Assembly: GCA_034432855.1 (NCBI GenBank)
Contig: DAOUBA010000058.1
Location: forward strand, 1-64,000
Length of the DNA: 64,000 bases
Direction of reading: 5' to 3'
From: DAOUBA01 sp034432855
GTDB taxonomy: Bacteria > Chloroflexota > Anaerolineae > B4-G1
Positions 1 to 8,416 of this stretch are shown here, piece by piece (the stretch's first letter is position 1; every line of letters begins with the position of its first letter). The notes under the pieces are model-generated. The model was not told the DNA's origin and searched no databases. It saw nothing but the letters and a program-made list of their open reading frames with translations. Both the position numbers and the translations under genes were made by a program.

Positions 1-830
1 CCGGCCAGGTCGGCGGCCTTCTGGATGGTCTTGAAGGCGGTCGAGGCAGTACGCCCGTTGTTTGCATCGTTGCCGTTGACGGCATCCACCCACAACTCGT
101 CCACACGCGGCACCTGAAAGGCTACGTCGTCCAGGCGAATCGAGCCGGATGGCGTGCTGCTGGAGTTCTCGTTGACCTTGCCGAACTCGATCACGTCGCC
201 GGAGGGGTCGTCGTGCACGACGCCAGTGTCAACGTAGCGCACGAGTACGTCGTTAACCCACACGGCGACCCAGGAGTCAATCCGGTAACCGAGGGTGATC
301 TTTTGCCAGCCGTTGGCCAGGTCGAAGGCGCCGGACTGCCAATCGTAAAAGTAGCCGCTCGCCTTGGGCCAGGCGATGTAGCCCTTGTAGCCCTGGCCGG
401 GGGGCTTGCGCAAGTAGAACCCGATCAGCGGCGGCCACCAATCGGAGGCGGAACTGCGCACCTGGCCCACGCACAGCGAGGTGCCCGGCGGCCAGTAGTT
501 GGGCGAAGGCTCCGGGAGGACGACGCCGTTGGGGTTGAGCCAGAAGGTCAGGTAGCCTTCGACGGCGTAAGCGACGCGGTACTGGTAAATGTAGGCTTCG
601 TTCTGGCCGACGGCGACGGCCAATCCTGTCGAGCCGTTGCGCCCGCCGCCCGCGACCAGGCTCAGGTTGCCCGACCCGACCGTGCTCCAGGCGGCCAGGC
701 TGCCGCTCTCGAAGTTGTCGGCGAGAACGTCCCACACGGACGGGATGACCGGGTCGGTGCGCGCCGACAGGCCAGGCATCATAGCAGCCATCAGGCAGAG
801 AACCAGGAGACCTTGTACACACTTTTTCAT
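1..830 (-). CDS. Secreted protein with jelly-roll-like region and beta-helix start, cut by window edge
   Basis: Reads from ATG 830 behind AGGAGGT; the 3' end lies outside the window, so only 276 codons are visible. Residues 1-23 are a signal peptide (MKKCVQGLLVLCLMAAMMPG). Residues about 38-235 resemble a concanavalin-like sandwich: NFESGSLAAW at its start, WQKITLGYRIDSWVAVWVND in the middle and SGSIRLDDVAF at the end. The visible part closes with LWVDAVNGNDANNGRT and FKTIQKAAD, the usual first turn of right-handed parallel beta-helix (pectin-lyase-like) proteins. It is probably exported and may bind or cut a polysaccharide. Three further secreted proteins lie upstream on the same strand. The specific substrate cannot be told from this fragment. 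Confidence 0.8.
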   Translation of the reverse strand, partial: MKKCVQGLLVLCLMAAMMPGLSARTDPVIPSVWDVLADNFESGSLAAWSTVGSGNLSLVAGGGRNGSTGLAVAVGQNEAYIYQYRVAYAVEGYLTFWLNPNGVVLPEPSPNYWPPGTSLCVGQVRSSASDWWPPLIGFYLRKPPGQGYKGYIAWPKASGYFYDWQSGAFDLANGWQKITLGYRIDSWVAVWVNDVLVRYVDTGVVHDDPSGDVIEFGKVNENSSSTPSGSIRLDDVAFQVPRVDELWVDAVNGNDANNGRTASTAFKTIQKAADLA

Positions 831-871
831 CGTACGACCTCCTGATCCGGACGAGCCGGAACCAAGCAGGT

Positions 872-1127
872 TTTCGCCACGAATTACACGAATTTCACTG
901 AAATTTTGTGACTACTCAGCCCGACCTCCCCGACCTCTTCCTGCTGACGGAAGAGGGGAGAGATATTAGGTGGGGGTTTGGCGGGCGGCGAAGCCGTCCG
1001 CCAAACCCCCGTCCTTACACTCCCCTTTCCCCCCCGCCGAGCGGGGGGAAAGGGGCAGGGGGATAGGGGGGCTGAGCAGTTAATTTTCTGCCATTTCGTG
1101 TGAATTCGTGCAATTCGTGGCAGACGG
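872..1127. repeat. Nested inverted-repeat (fold-back, MITE-like) element
   Basis: This fills the gap between two minus-strand genes. The outer arms are related: CCACGAATTACACGAATTTC near 875-895 pairs with the complement of the tract near 1099-1123, which also reads CCACGAATTGCACGAATT on the minus strand. Inside these, TCAGCCC near 917 faces GGGCTGA near 1069. The core is a long hairpin at about 972-1008, with GGGGGTTTGGCGG facing CCGCCAAACCCCC. A second G/C-rich hairpin lies near 1025-1052. No coding sequence is credible here. The layout suggests a non-autonomous mobile element or a strong bidirectional structure; no target-site duplication was established. Confidence 0.55.
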
Positions 1128-1136
1128 ATAAGGATT

Positions 1137-3080
1137 TTACTTCGTCACGACCGGCAAATAGACCGGGTAGCCGTTGACGATCACCACTGCCGACCGCCTC
1201 AGCACGTTGCCCAGACCATCGGCGATCAGCGCAGTGTTGCTGATGACCGTCGGTTGGGTAATCTGCAGGCTGACGGTGACGCCAAACGTGATGGTGACGG
1301 GCATGGCGGCGTTGACGCTGCCTGTCCAGGTAATGACGTTCCCCACGGCATGGTAACTGCCCGCAGACGCCCACAGGTTGCCCAGATACTGCACGTTGGA
1401 TGGCAGCGTATCGGTCAGGCGGGCTGTGGGCAACGCAGGGCCGGGGTTGCGGAGCACGATGGTATAGGTGAGCACGTTGCCGGGGCCGGGAAGGGCGGGC
1501 CGCACGCTCTTGGTCGAGGCCTCGAGCGAGCCGCGCAAGATGCTGCCGCTGCGATAATAGTTGCCGCGCCCGGTGCCCCACAGCACCCGTGCGTTGGCCG
1601 TGCCGGGCAGGTCATAGGCCACCAGGCCCGAGTGGGCGGTGTTGACGACGATCTCCAGATCGGGGTCGCCGTCAATGTCGGCCAGCGTCGGCGCCGCCAG
1701 TCCACCGTTCCAGGTGGGGCTGCCGAACGCCATGGGCAAGTTTACCGAGTGAATCAGGTTGCCCAGGTAATCCAGGACGTACAGCCTGCCGGTTTGGTTG
1801 GAGCCCTTTTGCACCCACGAGGTGAAAATAACCTCGGCCCGGCCATTGTTGTTCAGGTCGGCGACGACCGGCTCGGAGGCAAAGCGCAAGATGCCGCTAC
1901 CGGGATAGACCGCAAATGGCCAGTTGCCGTGCTCGGTCTTGTCCAGCCAATAGGTGTGGACGCGGCCATCGTAGGAGGAGAAGAGGATTTCCAGGTTGCC
2001 GTCGCCGTCGAGGTCGGCCGTGACGGGGTTGTAGGTGGCGCTTTCGATCACGTTATAGTCTTCGCTGATCGGCGCGCCAGTGTCCACGGGCGGCGTGCGC
2101 CAATCGTAGCCGCCCACGTTGAAGCGGCTACGGTCGGCGTTGAAGATATAGACGCCCACGTAACGGCTGGGCGGGTAGCCGGTGTAGCAATCGTAGACGT
2201 TGCCGGTGGCAACGACTTCGACGATACCGTCGCGGTTGACGTCCACGATGTTGGCGGGGCCGTCGGCAAAGTTGGTGCGGTAACTCTCCGCGCGCACGCC
2301 ATCGCACCGCCCCCACCCGCGTAACTCGACGGCGAGGTTTTCCCAGACACCGACCCGGCCCCAGCCCTTGCCGCCGTACATCGCGTGGGCCGGGATCTGC
2401 GCGCCATCGGCCTCATAGGCGCAGATGTAGTGCACGTCCGAGGGGACGACGATCTCGCCCATGCCGTCGCCATCCAGGTCGCCGACAGCGGCGTTGTCGT
2501 TAAAGACGCCCCAGGCGTAGCCGGAATCATTGCCCAGTTGCGGCCAGCCGGAGCGCAGGCTTCCGTCGTGCTCGTAGACCCAGGTGTTGACCTTGCTGCC
2601 GACGGCGGCGGTGACAACGATCTCCAGTTTGCCGTCGCGGTCTATGTCGTAGGCCGAGAGGCCCCGCAGTTCGCTTGTCGTCGGTTGCCGTGACCAGACC
2701 AGGTTGCCGTTGTGGTCGAGCACGTTGACATAGCCGCCCCCTTGTGCAGTGACGATTTCCAGGTCGCCATCGCCGTCTACATCACCGACGACGATGCCCG
2801 GCCAGACGCGGCTGCCGGGGGTATCTATCGCCTTCCAGAGCGAGCCGTCCTCGCCATTCAGGATAAAGATGGTGTACTGCCCGCCGATCACCTCCGGCCT
2901 GCCATCGTTGTCCAGGTCTGCCACGGCGGGCGAGGAGTACCAGCCGGTCTCGCACCAGGAGGCATAGCAGCCGCCGCGTTGCCACTTGAGCGTCGGCGCG
3001 GCGACGGCCTGCGGCGCGGCGAAGCCAGCGTTACCGACCGCCAGCATGAGAATCAGCAGCAGCGCCAATCTGGTCTTCAT
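1137..3080 (-). CDS. Secreted FG-GAP/VCBS repeat protein with DUF11 domain and YLPV tail
   Basis: A 647-residue exported protein starting at ATG 3080 behind AGGAGTGTC. Residues 1-28 form a signal peptide ending in QAVAAP. At least eight FG-GAP/VCBS calcium-loop repeats follow, for example ADLDNDGRPEVIGG, GDVDGDGDLEIVTA, GDLDGDGMGEIVVP and ADIDGDPDLEIVVN, giving an integrin-like beta-propeller through about residue 510. A DUF11-type repeat follows (LTYTIVLRNPGPALPTARLT, DTLPSNVQYLG). The last residues, PVYLPVVTK, belong to the YLPL-type tail seen on neighbouring secreted proteins. Such propellers usually act in adhesion or carbohydrate binding; no catalytic motif is visible. It sits between beta-helix genes on the same strand. 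Confidence 0.88.
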   Translation of the reverse strand: MKTRLALLLILMLAVGNAGFAAPQAVAAPTLKWQRGGCYASWCETGWYSSPAVADLDNDGRPEVIGGQYTIFILNGEDGSLWKAIDTPGSRVWPGIVVGDVDGDGDLEIVTAQGGGYVNVLDHNGNLVWSRQPTTSELRGLSAYDIDRDGKLEIVVTAAVGSKVNTWVYEHDGSLRSGWPQLGNDSGYAWGVFNDNAAVGDLDGDGMGEIVVPSDVHYICAYEADGAQIPAHAMYGGKGWGRVGVWENLAVELRGWGRCDGVRAESYRTNFADGPANIVDVNRDGIVEVVATGNVYDCYTGYPPSRYVGVYIFNADRSRFNVGGYDWRTPPVDTGAPISEDYNVIESATYNPVTADLDGDGNLEILFSSYDGRVHTYWLDKTEHGNWPFAVYPGSGILRFASEPVVADLNNNGRAEVIFTSWVQKGSNQTGRLYVLDYLGNLIHSVNLPMAFGSPTWNGGLAAPTLADIDGDPDLEIVVNTAHSGLVAYDLPGTANARVLWGTGRGNYYRSGSILRGSLEASTKSVRPALPGPGNVLTYTIVLRNPGPALPTARLTDTLPSNVQYLGNLWASAGSYHAVGNVITWTGSVNAAMPVTITFGVTVSLQITQPTVISNTALIADGLGNVLRRSAVVIVNGYPVYLPVVTK

Positions 3081-3135
3081 GACACTCCTGTCATTGTTGT
3101 CGAGCGCGCTTGAACTGGCAGGAGATTAGGGTGCC

Positions 3136-5418
3136 CTACTGGGCTTTCGCTCCTCTCATGACCAGCGGCAGATACACGAACCGATCCGTCGGCATCACGC
3201 GCACCGTGTCGGTGAGAATGGGCGTGCTACCCACCATCGCGTTCAGCGTGACGGTGTACCAGACGTAGTTGGTCAGCCCGGTCAGGGTGTAGGCGCGGGT
3301 GGGGCTGAGGATGCCGGTGATGGGTAGATAAGCAGTGCCAGTCTGGCTGTAGTATTCGATGCGCCACGTGCTGGTGGGCGGCAAATCGGTGTTGACCTGC
3401 CAGGTCAGGCGGATGGCGCGGTTGGCCGGTGAGCCGCGGAGTTGTAGAGAGGGAACAAACTGGTATGGGCCGAGGTCCCAAGCGCCTGCGACAGGGCGCG
3501 CGTTCCCATCCAAATCGGAATAAAAATCATAGGCTGGGAATAGGGTTGTTAGTCCATAGCTCTGGATCACGTCCGCCGCCGAGACCCCCGCGCCTCTCGC
3601 CGGGCTGCTTGCTTTCGGGTGAAAATCGAGGCCGGCATAGTCCACAAAGAGTTCATCCCTGCTCACCGACCGAGCGTCAATCTCTGTGGGATGCAGGGGA
3701 GGTTGATCCCAGGCAAAGGCGGTGTACATATTATAGGTAGACTCTAGTGCGCCGCTCCCACTCAAAGAACCGCCATCGACAATATTGTTGCGAAACACCT
3801 TGTTCCCTGTAGTGCGGAAGTAGGTCGCATTATTTGTATCTGCGCCCAGAATCAAATTATTGAACGCCAGGTGGTATCCCGTCCCCATGCTCCAGGAAGC
3901 GATGATACGAGTCGAATCACCGCTGTAGAGCACATTGTTGCACAAAACCAAGTTGCCCATTGTGTTAAAGGTCAGGGGGACATTTCTTTCGATGGCAATG
4001 ATATTGTCGGCCACCAAGACGTCGTTGCATCCATCGTAGATGGCCATGCCGTTCCCGTGCGTGCCCAGGAAGCCACCGATCCGGTTGCCAACGATCTCCA
4101 TTCTCTGACTACTACGAAAGGAGGCGTTAGTTCCCTCGTGATTTCGGATGGTGTTATTCCTGACGATCAGGTTGGTATGCCCAATGCATCGCAATCCGGC
4201 GCCGAAATTCATATCTATCGTGTTGTTTTCGACCAGATCGTCCACACCATCGAAAATGTAGATCCCATCTCCATAGTTGTGATGGATGAAGCAATTCCTG
4301 ACGGCGAGACCTGTATGATTGTAGGTGGATGGCACGATGACGCCGCCGTTGCGGGTCCAGTTGCCACTAAAGCCCCTGATTTCAAACCCAGCGATGGTCA
4401 CGTAACTCCCATATCTAAAACTTGGCGAAAAACCGACCTGTTTGTCGTTAATGCTGATGTTGTTTGTCAGATGACCGGTATCTCTGGGCCATACATAGAT
4501 CCAATACTTGCCACTGCCATCGGGCGTGGGTGTGTAAAAGTACTCGCCGGGCTGATCCAGCAGGTGCGGATGGTTGTAGATCGAGTAGGCGTCCGGATTG
4601 GAACCGCCGGACACCGACAAAGGCGCAGAGAGAGGGTTGGCAAACGTGATGCTGCGCTGCGCCTGGCTGGAAGAGACGATACGGCGTGACTCGATATTAT
4701 TGTTCTGCAGATGGAGCCACACCCAAACATCTGCGCCGGCCCAATAATTATCGGCCTGGGTCAGATAGTCGGAATCAATGAGGTGTGTGGTCAGGCCATC
4801 AGATTCCGCTTCGATGGGTATGAACAATTTTTGATTCTGGATGATCATGCTCTGATCCGGGTCCTGAGCCGGCAGCATAAAGTCACTATCCTCATATAGT
4901 ACGACCAGATTGTCCACATTTGGATTCTGAGACTCCGGCAGTGCGTTGACCGCTGTGCGATATATGTTTGCATAGTGGGGATTCACCACTCCGTGCACGG
5001 TCAGATGTGGGTCATTGGCGGCGCACTGCACCCAACCGGTCAACACGCGGGTACCATCCAGTATGGGCGTCTCGCCGAGATAATTCTGAATTACGATGCG
5101 ATTCCCCGGCTCGCCGTTGACCCCAATACTCACCTGCTCATGGTAGATGCCCTCGCGCACCCAAACGACATCCCCAGGCCGACTGGCGTTCACGCCCGCC
5201 TGGATGGTGGTATAGGCGTCGCCGTCACTGCCGGAACAATTCCGGTTGGCAATCGAGTAATTCTTCGCCGTGCAGTTCGCGACCAGCGCCCCATCAACGT
5301 ATATATTGGCAGCCAGGCTGGCAAACGTTTCTTCGGGCGGCGTCGAACCCGATGCCACCCATCCCGACATCGCCAGCAGCGCCAGCGCCAGAAATGGTAC
5401 AAGGATCTTGGTTTTCAT
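3136..5418 (-). CDS. Secreted right-handed beta-helix protein with FN3-like module and YLPL tail
   Basis: The start is placed at ATG 5418 (MKTKILVPFLALALLAMSG) because an AGGAGG sits just upstream and a signal peptide follows; the frame stays open another 16 codons. The protein has 760 residues. The N-terminal part has the beta-helix opening (DGDAYTTIQAGVNASRPGDV, then VWVREGIYHEQV), followed by many short N-x-I/V turns such as VENNTIDMNF and VRNNTIRNHEG typical of NosD/pectate-lyase folds. From about residue 660 comes an FN3-like module (AIRLTWQV, TSTWRIEYY, YTLTGLTNYVWYTVTLNAM), and the chain ends FVYLPLVMRGAKAQ. It is probably an extracellular polysaccharide lyase or binding protein; the substrate is unknown. 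The next gene carries almost the same C-terminal module. Confidence 0.88.
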   Translation of the reverse strand: MKTKILVPFLALALLAMSGWVASGSTPPEETFASLAANIYVDGALVANCTAKNYSIANRNCSGSDGDAYTTIQAGVNASRPGDVVWVREGIYHEQVSIGVNGEPGNRIVIQNYLGETPILDGTRVLTGWVQCAANDPHLTVHGVVNPHYANIYRTAVNALPESQNPNVDNLVVLYEDSDFMLPAQDPDQSMIIQNQKLFIPIEAESDGLTTHLIDSDYLTQADNYWAGADVWVWLHLQNNNIESRRIVSSSQAQRSITFANPLSAPLSVSGGSNPDAYSIYNHPHLLDQPGEYFYTPTPDGSGKYWIYVWPRDTGHLTNNISINDKQVGFSPSFRYGSYVTIAGFEIRGFSGNWTRNGGVIVPSTYNHTGLAVRNCFIHHNYGDGIYIFDGVDDLVENNTIDMNFGAGLRCIGHTNLIVRNNTIRNHEGTNASFRSSQRMEIVGNRIGGFLGTHGNGMAIYDGCNDVLVADNIIAIERNVPLTFNTMGNLVLCNNVLYSGDSTRIIASWSMGTGYHLAFNNLILGADTNNATYFRTTGNKVFRNNIVDGGSLSGSGALESTYNMYTAFAWDQPPLHPTEIDARSVSRDELFVDYAGLDFHPKASSPARGAGVSAADVIQSYGLTTLFPAYDFYSDLDGNARPVAGAWDLGPYQFVPSLQLRGSPANRAIRLTWQVNTDLPPTSTWRIEYYSQTGTAYLPITGILSPTRAYTLTGLTNYVWYTVTLNAMVGSTPILTDTVRVMPTDRFVYLPLVMRGAKAQ

Positions 5419-5462
5419 CACACGTTCCTCCTGATTTTGAGTTGCTAAGACGTCGGGGCGAC

Positions 5463-6349
5463 TCAATCCCCGCGTTGTATCAGCGGCAGATAGACGAACC
5501 GATCTGTCGGCATCACGCGCACCGTGTCGGTGAGAATGGGCGTGCTGTTTACCATTGCGTTGAGGGTGACGGTGTACCAGACGTAGTTGGTCAGCCCGGT
5601 CAGGGTGTAGGCGCGGGTGGGGTTGAGGATGCCGGTGATGGGCGAGGGCTGGTCGCCTGTTGGCCCCATGTAGCCGATGCGCCAGGTGCTGGTGGGCGGC
5701 AAATCGGTGTGGACCTGCCAGGTCAGGTGGATGGCGCGGTCGGCCGGCGCGCCGTGGAGCACAAGCCCTTCGAGTGGGATTTTGTAGATGTGAACGGCGT
5801 TGCGGGCAAAGGTGTCGCTGAATGAGCCGCCCACCACGGGCACGCTGCGGCCCTCGTCCACCACTTCGGCCAGACCGCTGACAGAGGTATCCAGCAGAAA
5901 GTTGACGTTGATGGTGGCCGGTTCGGTCACCGTGTAGAGCGCGCCGGGGATCGGGTCCGGCTCGGTCAGGCGGACGGCAAAGACATAGATGTAGCCGTCG
6001 TGGTAACGGACCATCGTGTCCACCCGGTTGGCCTGCGTGTTGGCATTATCGCTGACGTGGATGTTCGGCTCCGGGCCGAGAATGGCCGGCGCCAGGCGGG
6101 TGACCTGGTCGGTGAATTTGGCCATCGCGCCGTACCGGATGGTGTCGTATTCAAAGTAGTGAAACCAATTGATGCCTTTCATGCCGTGCACGACGTTCAG
6201 CCAGGCTTCCATAAACACCTGCTCCTCGGTTGGGGGAGGCGTTTCGTTCGCGCGGACATCGCAGACTTCGACGAAGGAGAACATGGGGATCAGGTCATAG
6301 TTCCTGGCCACAAGGAGATCCATGGCCGCGGCACAGGTCCATCGGCCCC
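5463..6349 (-). CDS. 3' part of frameshifted PKD/LamG/glycosidase gene, with FN3-like module and YLPL tail
   Basis: This continues the reading frame of the gene at 6295-8346 after an apparent +1 slip. The frame is open back to 6404, but sensible sequence begins near 6346 (WTCAAAMDLLVARNYDL). It holds the end of a TIM-barrel-like glycosidase domain: LIPMFSFVEVCDV, then a Trp/Phe-rich strand GINWFHYFEYD. A beta-sandwich follows (YTVTEPATINVNFLLD), then an FN3-like module nearly identical to that of the downstream neighbour (HLTWQVHTDLPPTSTWRIG, YTLTGLTNYVWYTVTLNAM). The end is DRFVYLPLIQRGD. Alone it lacks a signal peptide and a ribosome binding site, so it is unlikely to be expressed as a separate protein. 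Confidence 0.75.
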
Positions 6350-8346
6350 CGGTCGGCTTTGTTGAGGTTGACCTGCAGCCGACGCTCCAGCGGGTAAATG
6401 TCAAAGCCCATCACGTCTACGGTAAATTGCCTTTTGCCGCCAAAGATGAAGGCGTTGTTCAAAAAGTCATAGTCTGTCCCGTAAGAGCCATAGTGGGGCA
6501 AATAGGTGCCCGCCAGGTTGATGATGACGGGATGTTGTGGGTCGTGCAGATGGCTGGCATAAGTCCAGGCGCGCAGGACGGCCGGCGGCACCCGCTGGGA
6601 GTGACCGCCCAGGTCGGGCTCGTCCATCCACATCCAGCCGGCCAGCGCCGGCATATCGCGCGTGGCGGTGACATAGTCGGTCAACACGTTGATGTTGGCG
6701 TTGCGCGCAAAGTGCCGACGGCGCTCCGGCTTGAGCGGGAGGGGCAGGCCGACGTCAAACCAGCGTTCCGGGCCAAACGCGTAGAACCCGTACTTGTGGG
6801 CATTGGTCAGGTAGTCGGTCCACGTGGCGACGTTGTGCGTCTGATACCACCCTTCGGCATACAGAGCGTTAATGTAACCGTTGTTTTTCCACGCGGCCAT
6901 TTCGCTCGTGTTCAGGATCCAGGGCGTCACGGGGAAGAAGGGTTGGCCGTCCACGCGGAACGCGTTGTTTTCGTCAATGCCCACGCGCGGCGCGCCGTTG
7001 TAGGGCTTGTCCAGGTACTCGTTGATCTGGTCCAGGACGCCGCCGCCTGAATTGAGCAGTTGGGCCGTGAGGGTATAACTGCCGGCCGGCAGGTCGGCGT
7101 TGCGGAAGAGGAATTTCTCTTCAGCGGCAAGGCCGGTCTTTTCAAACACGATGGCACTGTAGCCATTGTTCCCGGCGATGCTGACCCTGAGGCGATTGGT
7201 CGGGTTGCCGTAGGCCGCGCTGGGAATTTGTGCATAGATGTACTGAGCAATGCGGGCGTGGAACGGCGCATGCCAGAGGTCAAAGCCGGTAAAAAGGTCG
7301 TTGAGGGACAGGGTACGATTGTAGATGCGCACTTCGTCCACATAGCCGTTGAACACCTGGGGATCGGAAGCCGACCGACCGATCAGCAGGTTGCTGGTTG
7401 AGTTGGCAATCGTCCCGCTGTAGGGCAGCGTGGCCATTTCCTTGCCGTTTATAAAGGTACGCACCGCACTTCCGTCATACGTGAACGCATAATGATTCCA
7501 GTGGGTGTTGTCCACGTCATAGGCCAGGAACCAGTTCGCGCGGGCTGTGCCTCGCGTGGTGATGAGCTGGACATATAATGCGCGCCCGCTAATTTGCACG
7601 TTGAACTGCCCCGGCTTATCCAGCAGGGTCCCATAGGTGCTGGTCAGCGCCTTTTTTGCCCAGAAGGAGACGCTGATCTGGTTCAGGCCGGAAAAGACGC
7701 CGCTGTCGGTGACGCTGATGTAGGCGCCGCCGGTCAGGTTGGCGGCCTGGTTGGCAATACCGGCGACAAAACCGCCGGCGCCGCCCTGCCACTGTCCCAC
7801 CAGCCCGCTGGGAGAACTGTCGGTCAGGTTGCCGTCCAGACGCATATCCAGGCGCGTGCCGGCATCAGGCCAGGGCGGGAGCTGAGGCGGCTGGCCGGTC
7901 ACGGTGATGAAGGTGGTGGTGCTGGCCACCGCAGTCGGGCTGCCGATGGGGTTATCACCGGAATCAAATTGACTCCACACCGAGACGGTGAGCGTGACGG
8001 TGTAGACGCCGGGGCGCATGTAGAAATGCGAGATGGCGATCCCGCTGTCGCCGGAGTAATAGTAGGGATCGCCGAATTTGGCGACATAGTCGTCGCCAAA
8101 ATCCCATTCGTAGCGCCCCTTAAGGAGCATCTGCGTGTCCGTGTAGGTGGTGCCGGTCGCATCGAACAGGACTTCCTCGCCCACACGTATCGTGGAAGCA
8201 GGCCGCACGACAATGCGGGGTACGAGAGCAGAGGCCATACTTTCAGGGCCGTCCGCGGCCGTTGCCGCGCCGGTTAGCCATACGTGGAGCAAGACAATGA
8301 AAGCGAGCGGGGCAAGCGTGACTGCCAAAAGCCGGGTGATTTTCAT
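6295..8346 (-). CDS. 5' part of frameshifted secreted PKD/LamG/glycoside hydrolase-like gene
   Basis: Starts at ATG 8346 (MKITRLLAVTLAPLAFIVLL, a signal peptide) behind GGAGGG. Order: PKD-like domain around residues 45-150 (EVLFDATGTTYTD, YEWDFGD, GVYTVTLTVSVWS); LamG/concanavalin domain around 165-350 (DGNLTDSS, ISVSFWAKK, WNHYAFTYDGSAVRTFINGK, VDEVRIYNRTL); a short sandwich; then a TIM-barrel-like domain with YAEGWYQTH and PALAGWMWMDEPDLGG, whose Glu is a likely acid/base residue. The frame breaks at a five-base homopolymer at 6346-6350 and stops at 6295. Removing one base joins NKADRG to RWTCAAAMD in the other frame and gives one protein of about 960 residues. Probably an exported enzyme acting on polysaccharide. 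Confidence 0.8.
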   Translation of the reverse strand: MKITRLLAVTLAPLAFIVLLHVWLTGAATAADGPESMASALVPRIVVRPASTIRVGEEVLFDATGTTYTDTQMLLKGRYEWDFGDDYVAKFGDPYYYSGDSGIAISHFYMRPGVYTVTLTVSVWSQFDSGDNPIGSPTAVASTTTFITVTGQPPQLPPWPDAGTRLDMRLDGNLTDSSPSGLVGQWQGGAGGFVAGIANQAANLTGGAYISVTDSGVFSGLNQISVSFWAKKALTSTYGTLLDKPGQFNVQISGRALYVQLITTRGTARANWFLAYDVDNTHWNHYAFTYDGSAVRTFINGKEMATLPYSGTIANSTSNLLIGRSASDPQVFNGYVDEVRIYNRTLSLNDLFTGFDLWHAPFHARIAQYIYAQIPSAAYGNPTNRLRVSIAGNNGYSAIVFEKTGLAAEEKFLFRNADLPAGSYTLTAQLLNSGGGVLDQINEYLDKPYNGAPRVGIDENNAFRVDGQPFFPVTPWILNTSEMAAWKNNGYINALYAEGWYQTHNVATWTDYLTNAHKYGFYAFGPERWFDVGLPLPLKPERRRHFARNANINVLTDYVTATRDMPALAGWMWMDEPDLGGHSQRVPPAVLRAWTYASHLHDPQHPVIINLAGTYLPHYGSYGTDYDFLNNAFIFGGKRQFTVDVMGFDIYPLERRLQVNLNKADRGPMDLCRGHGSPCGQEL

Positions 8347-8416
8347 TTTTCCCTCCTTGCACAATGAAATCTGTTGCTTTATGCACGGTGGCCGCATTCC
8401 TCCAGGTAGAGAAGAG

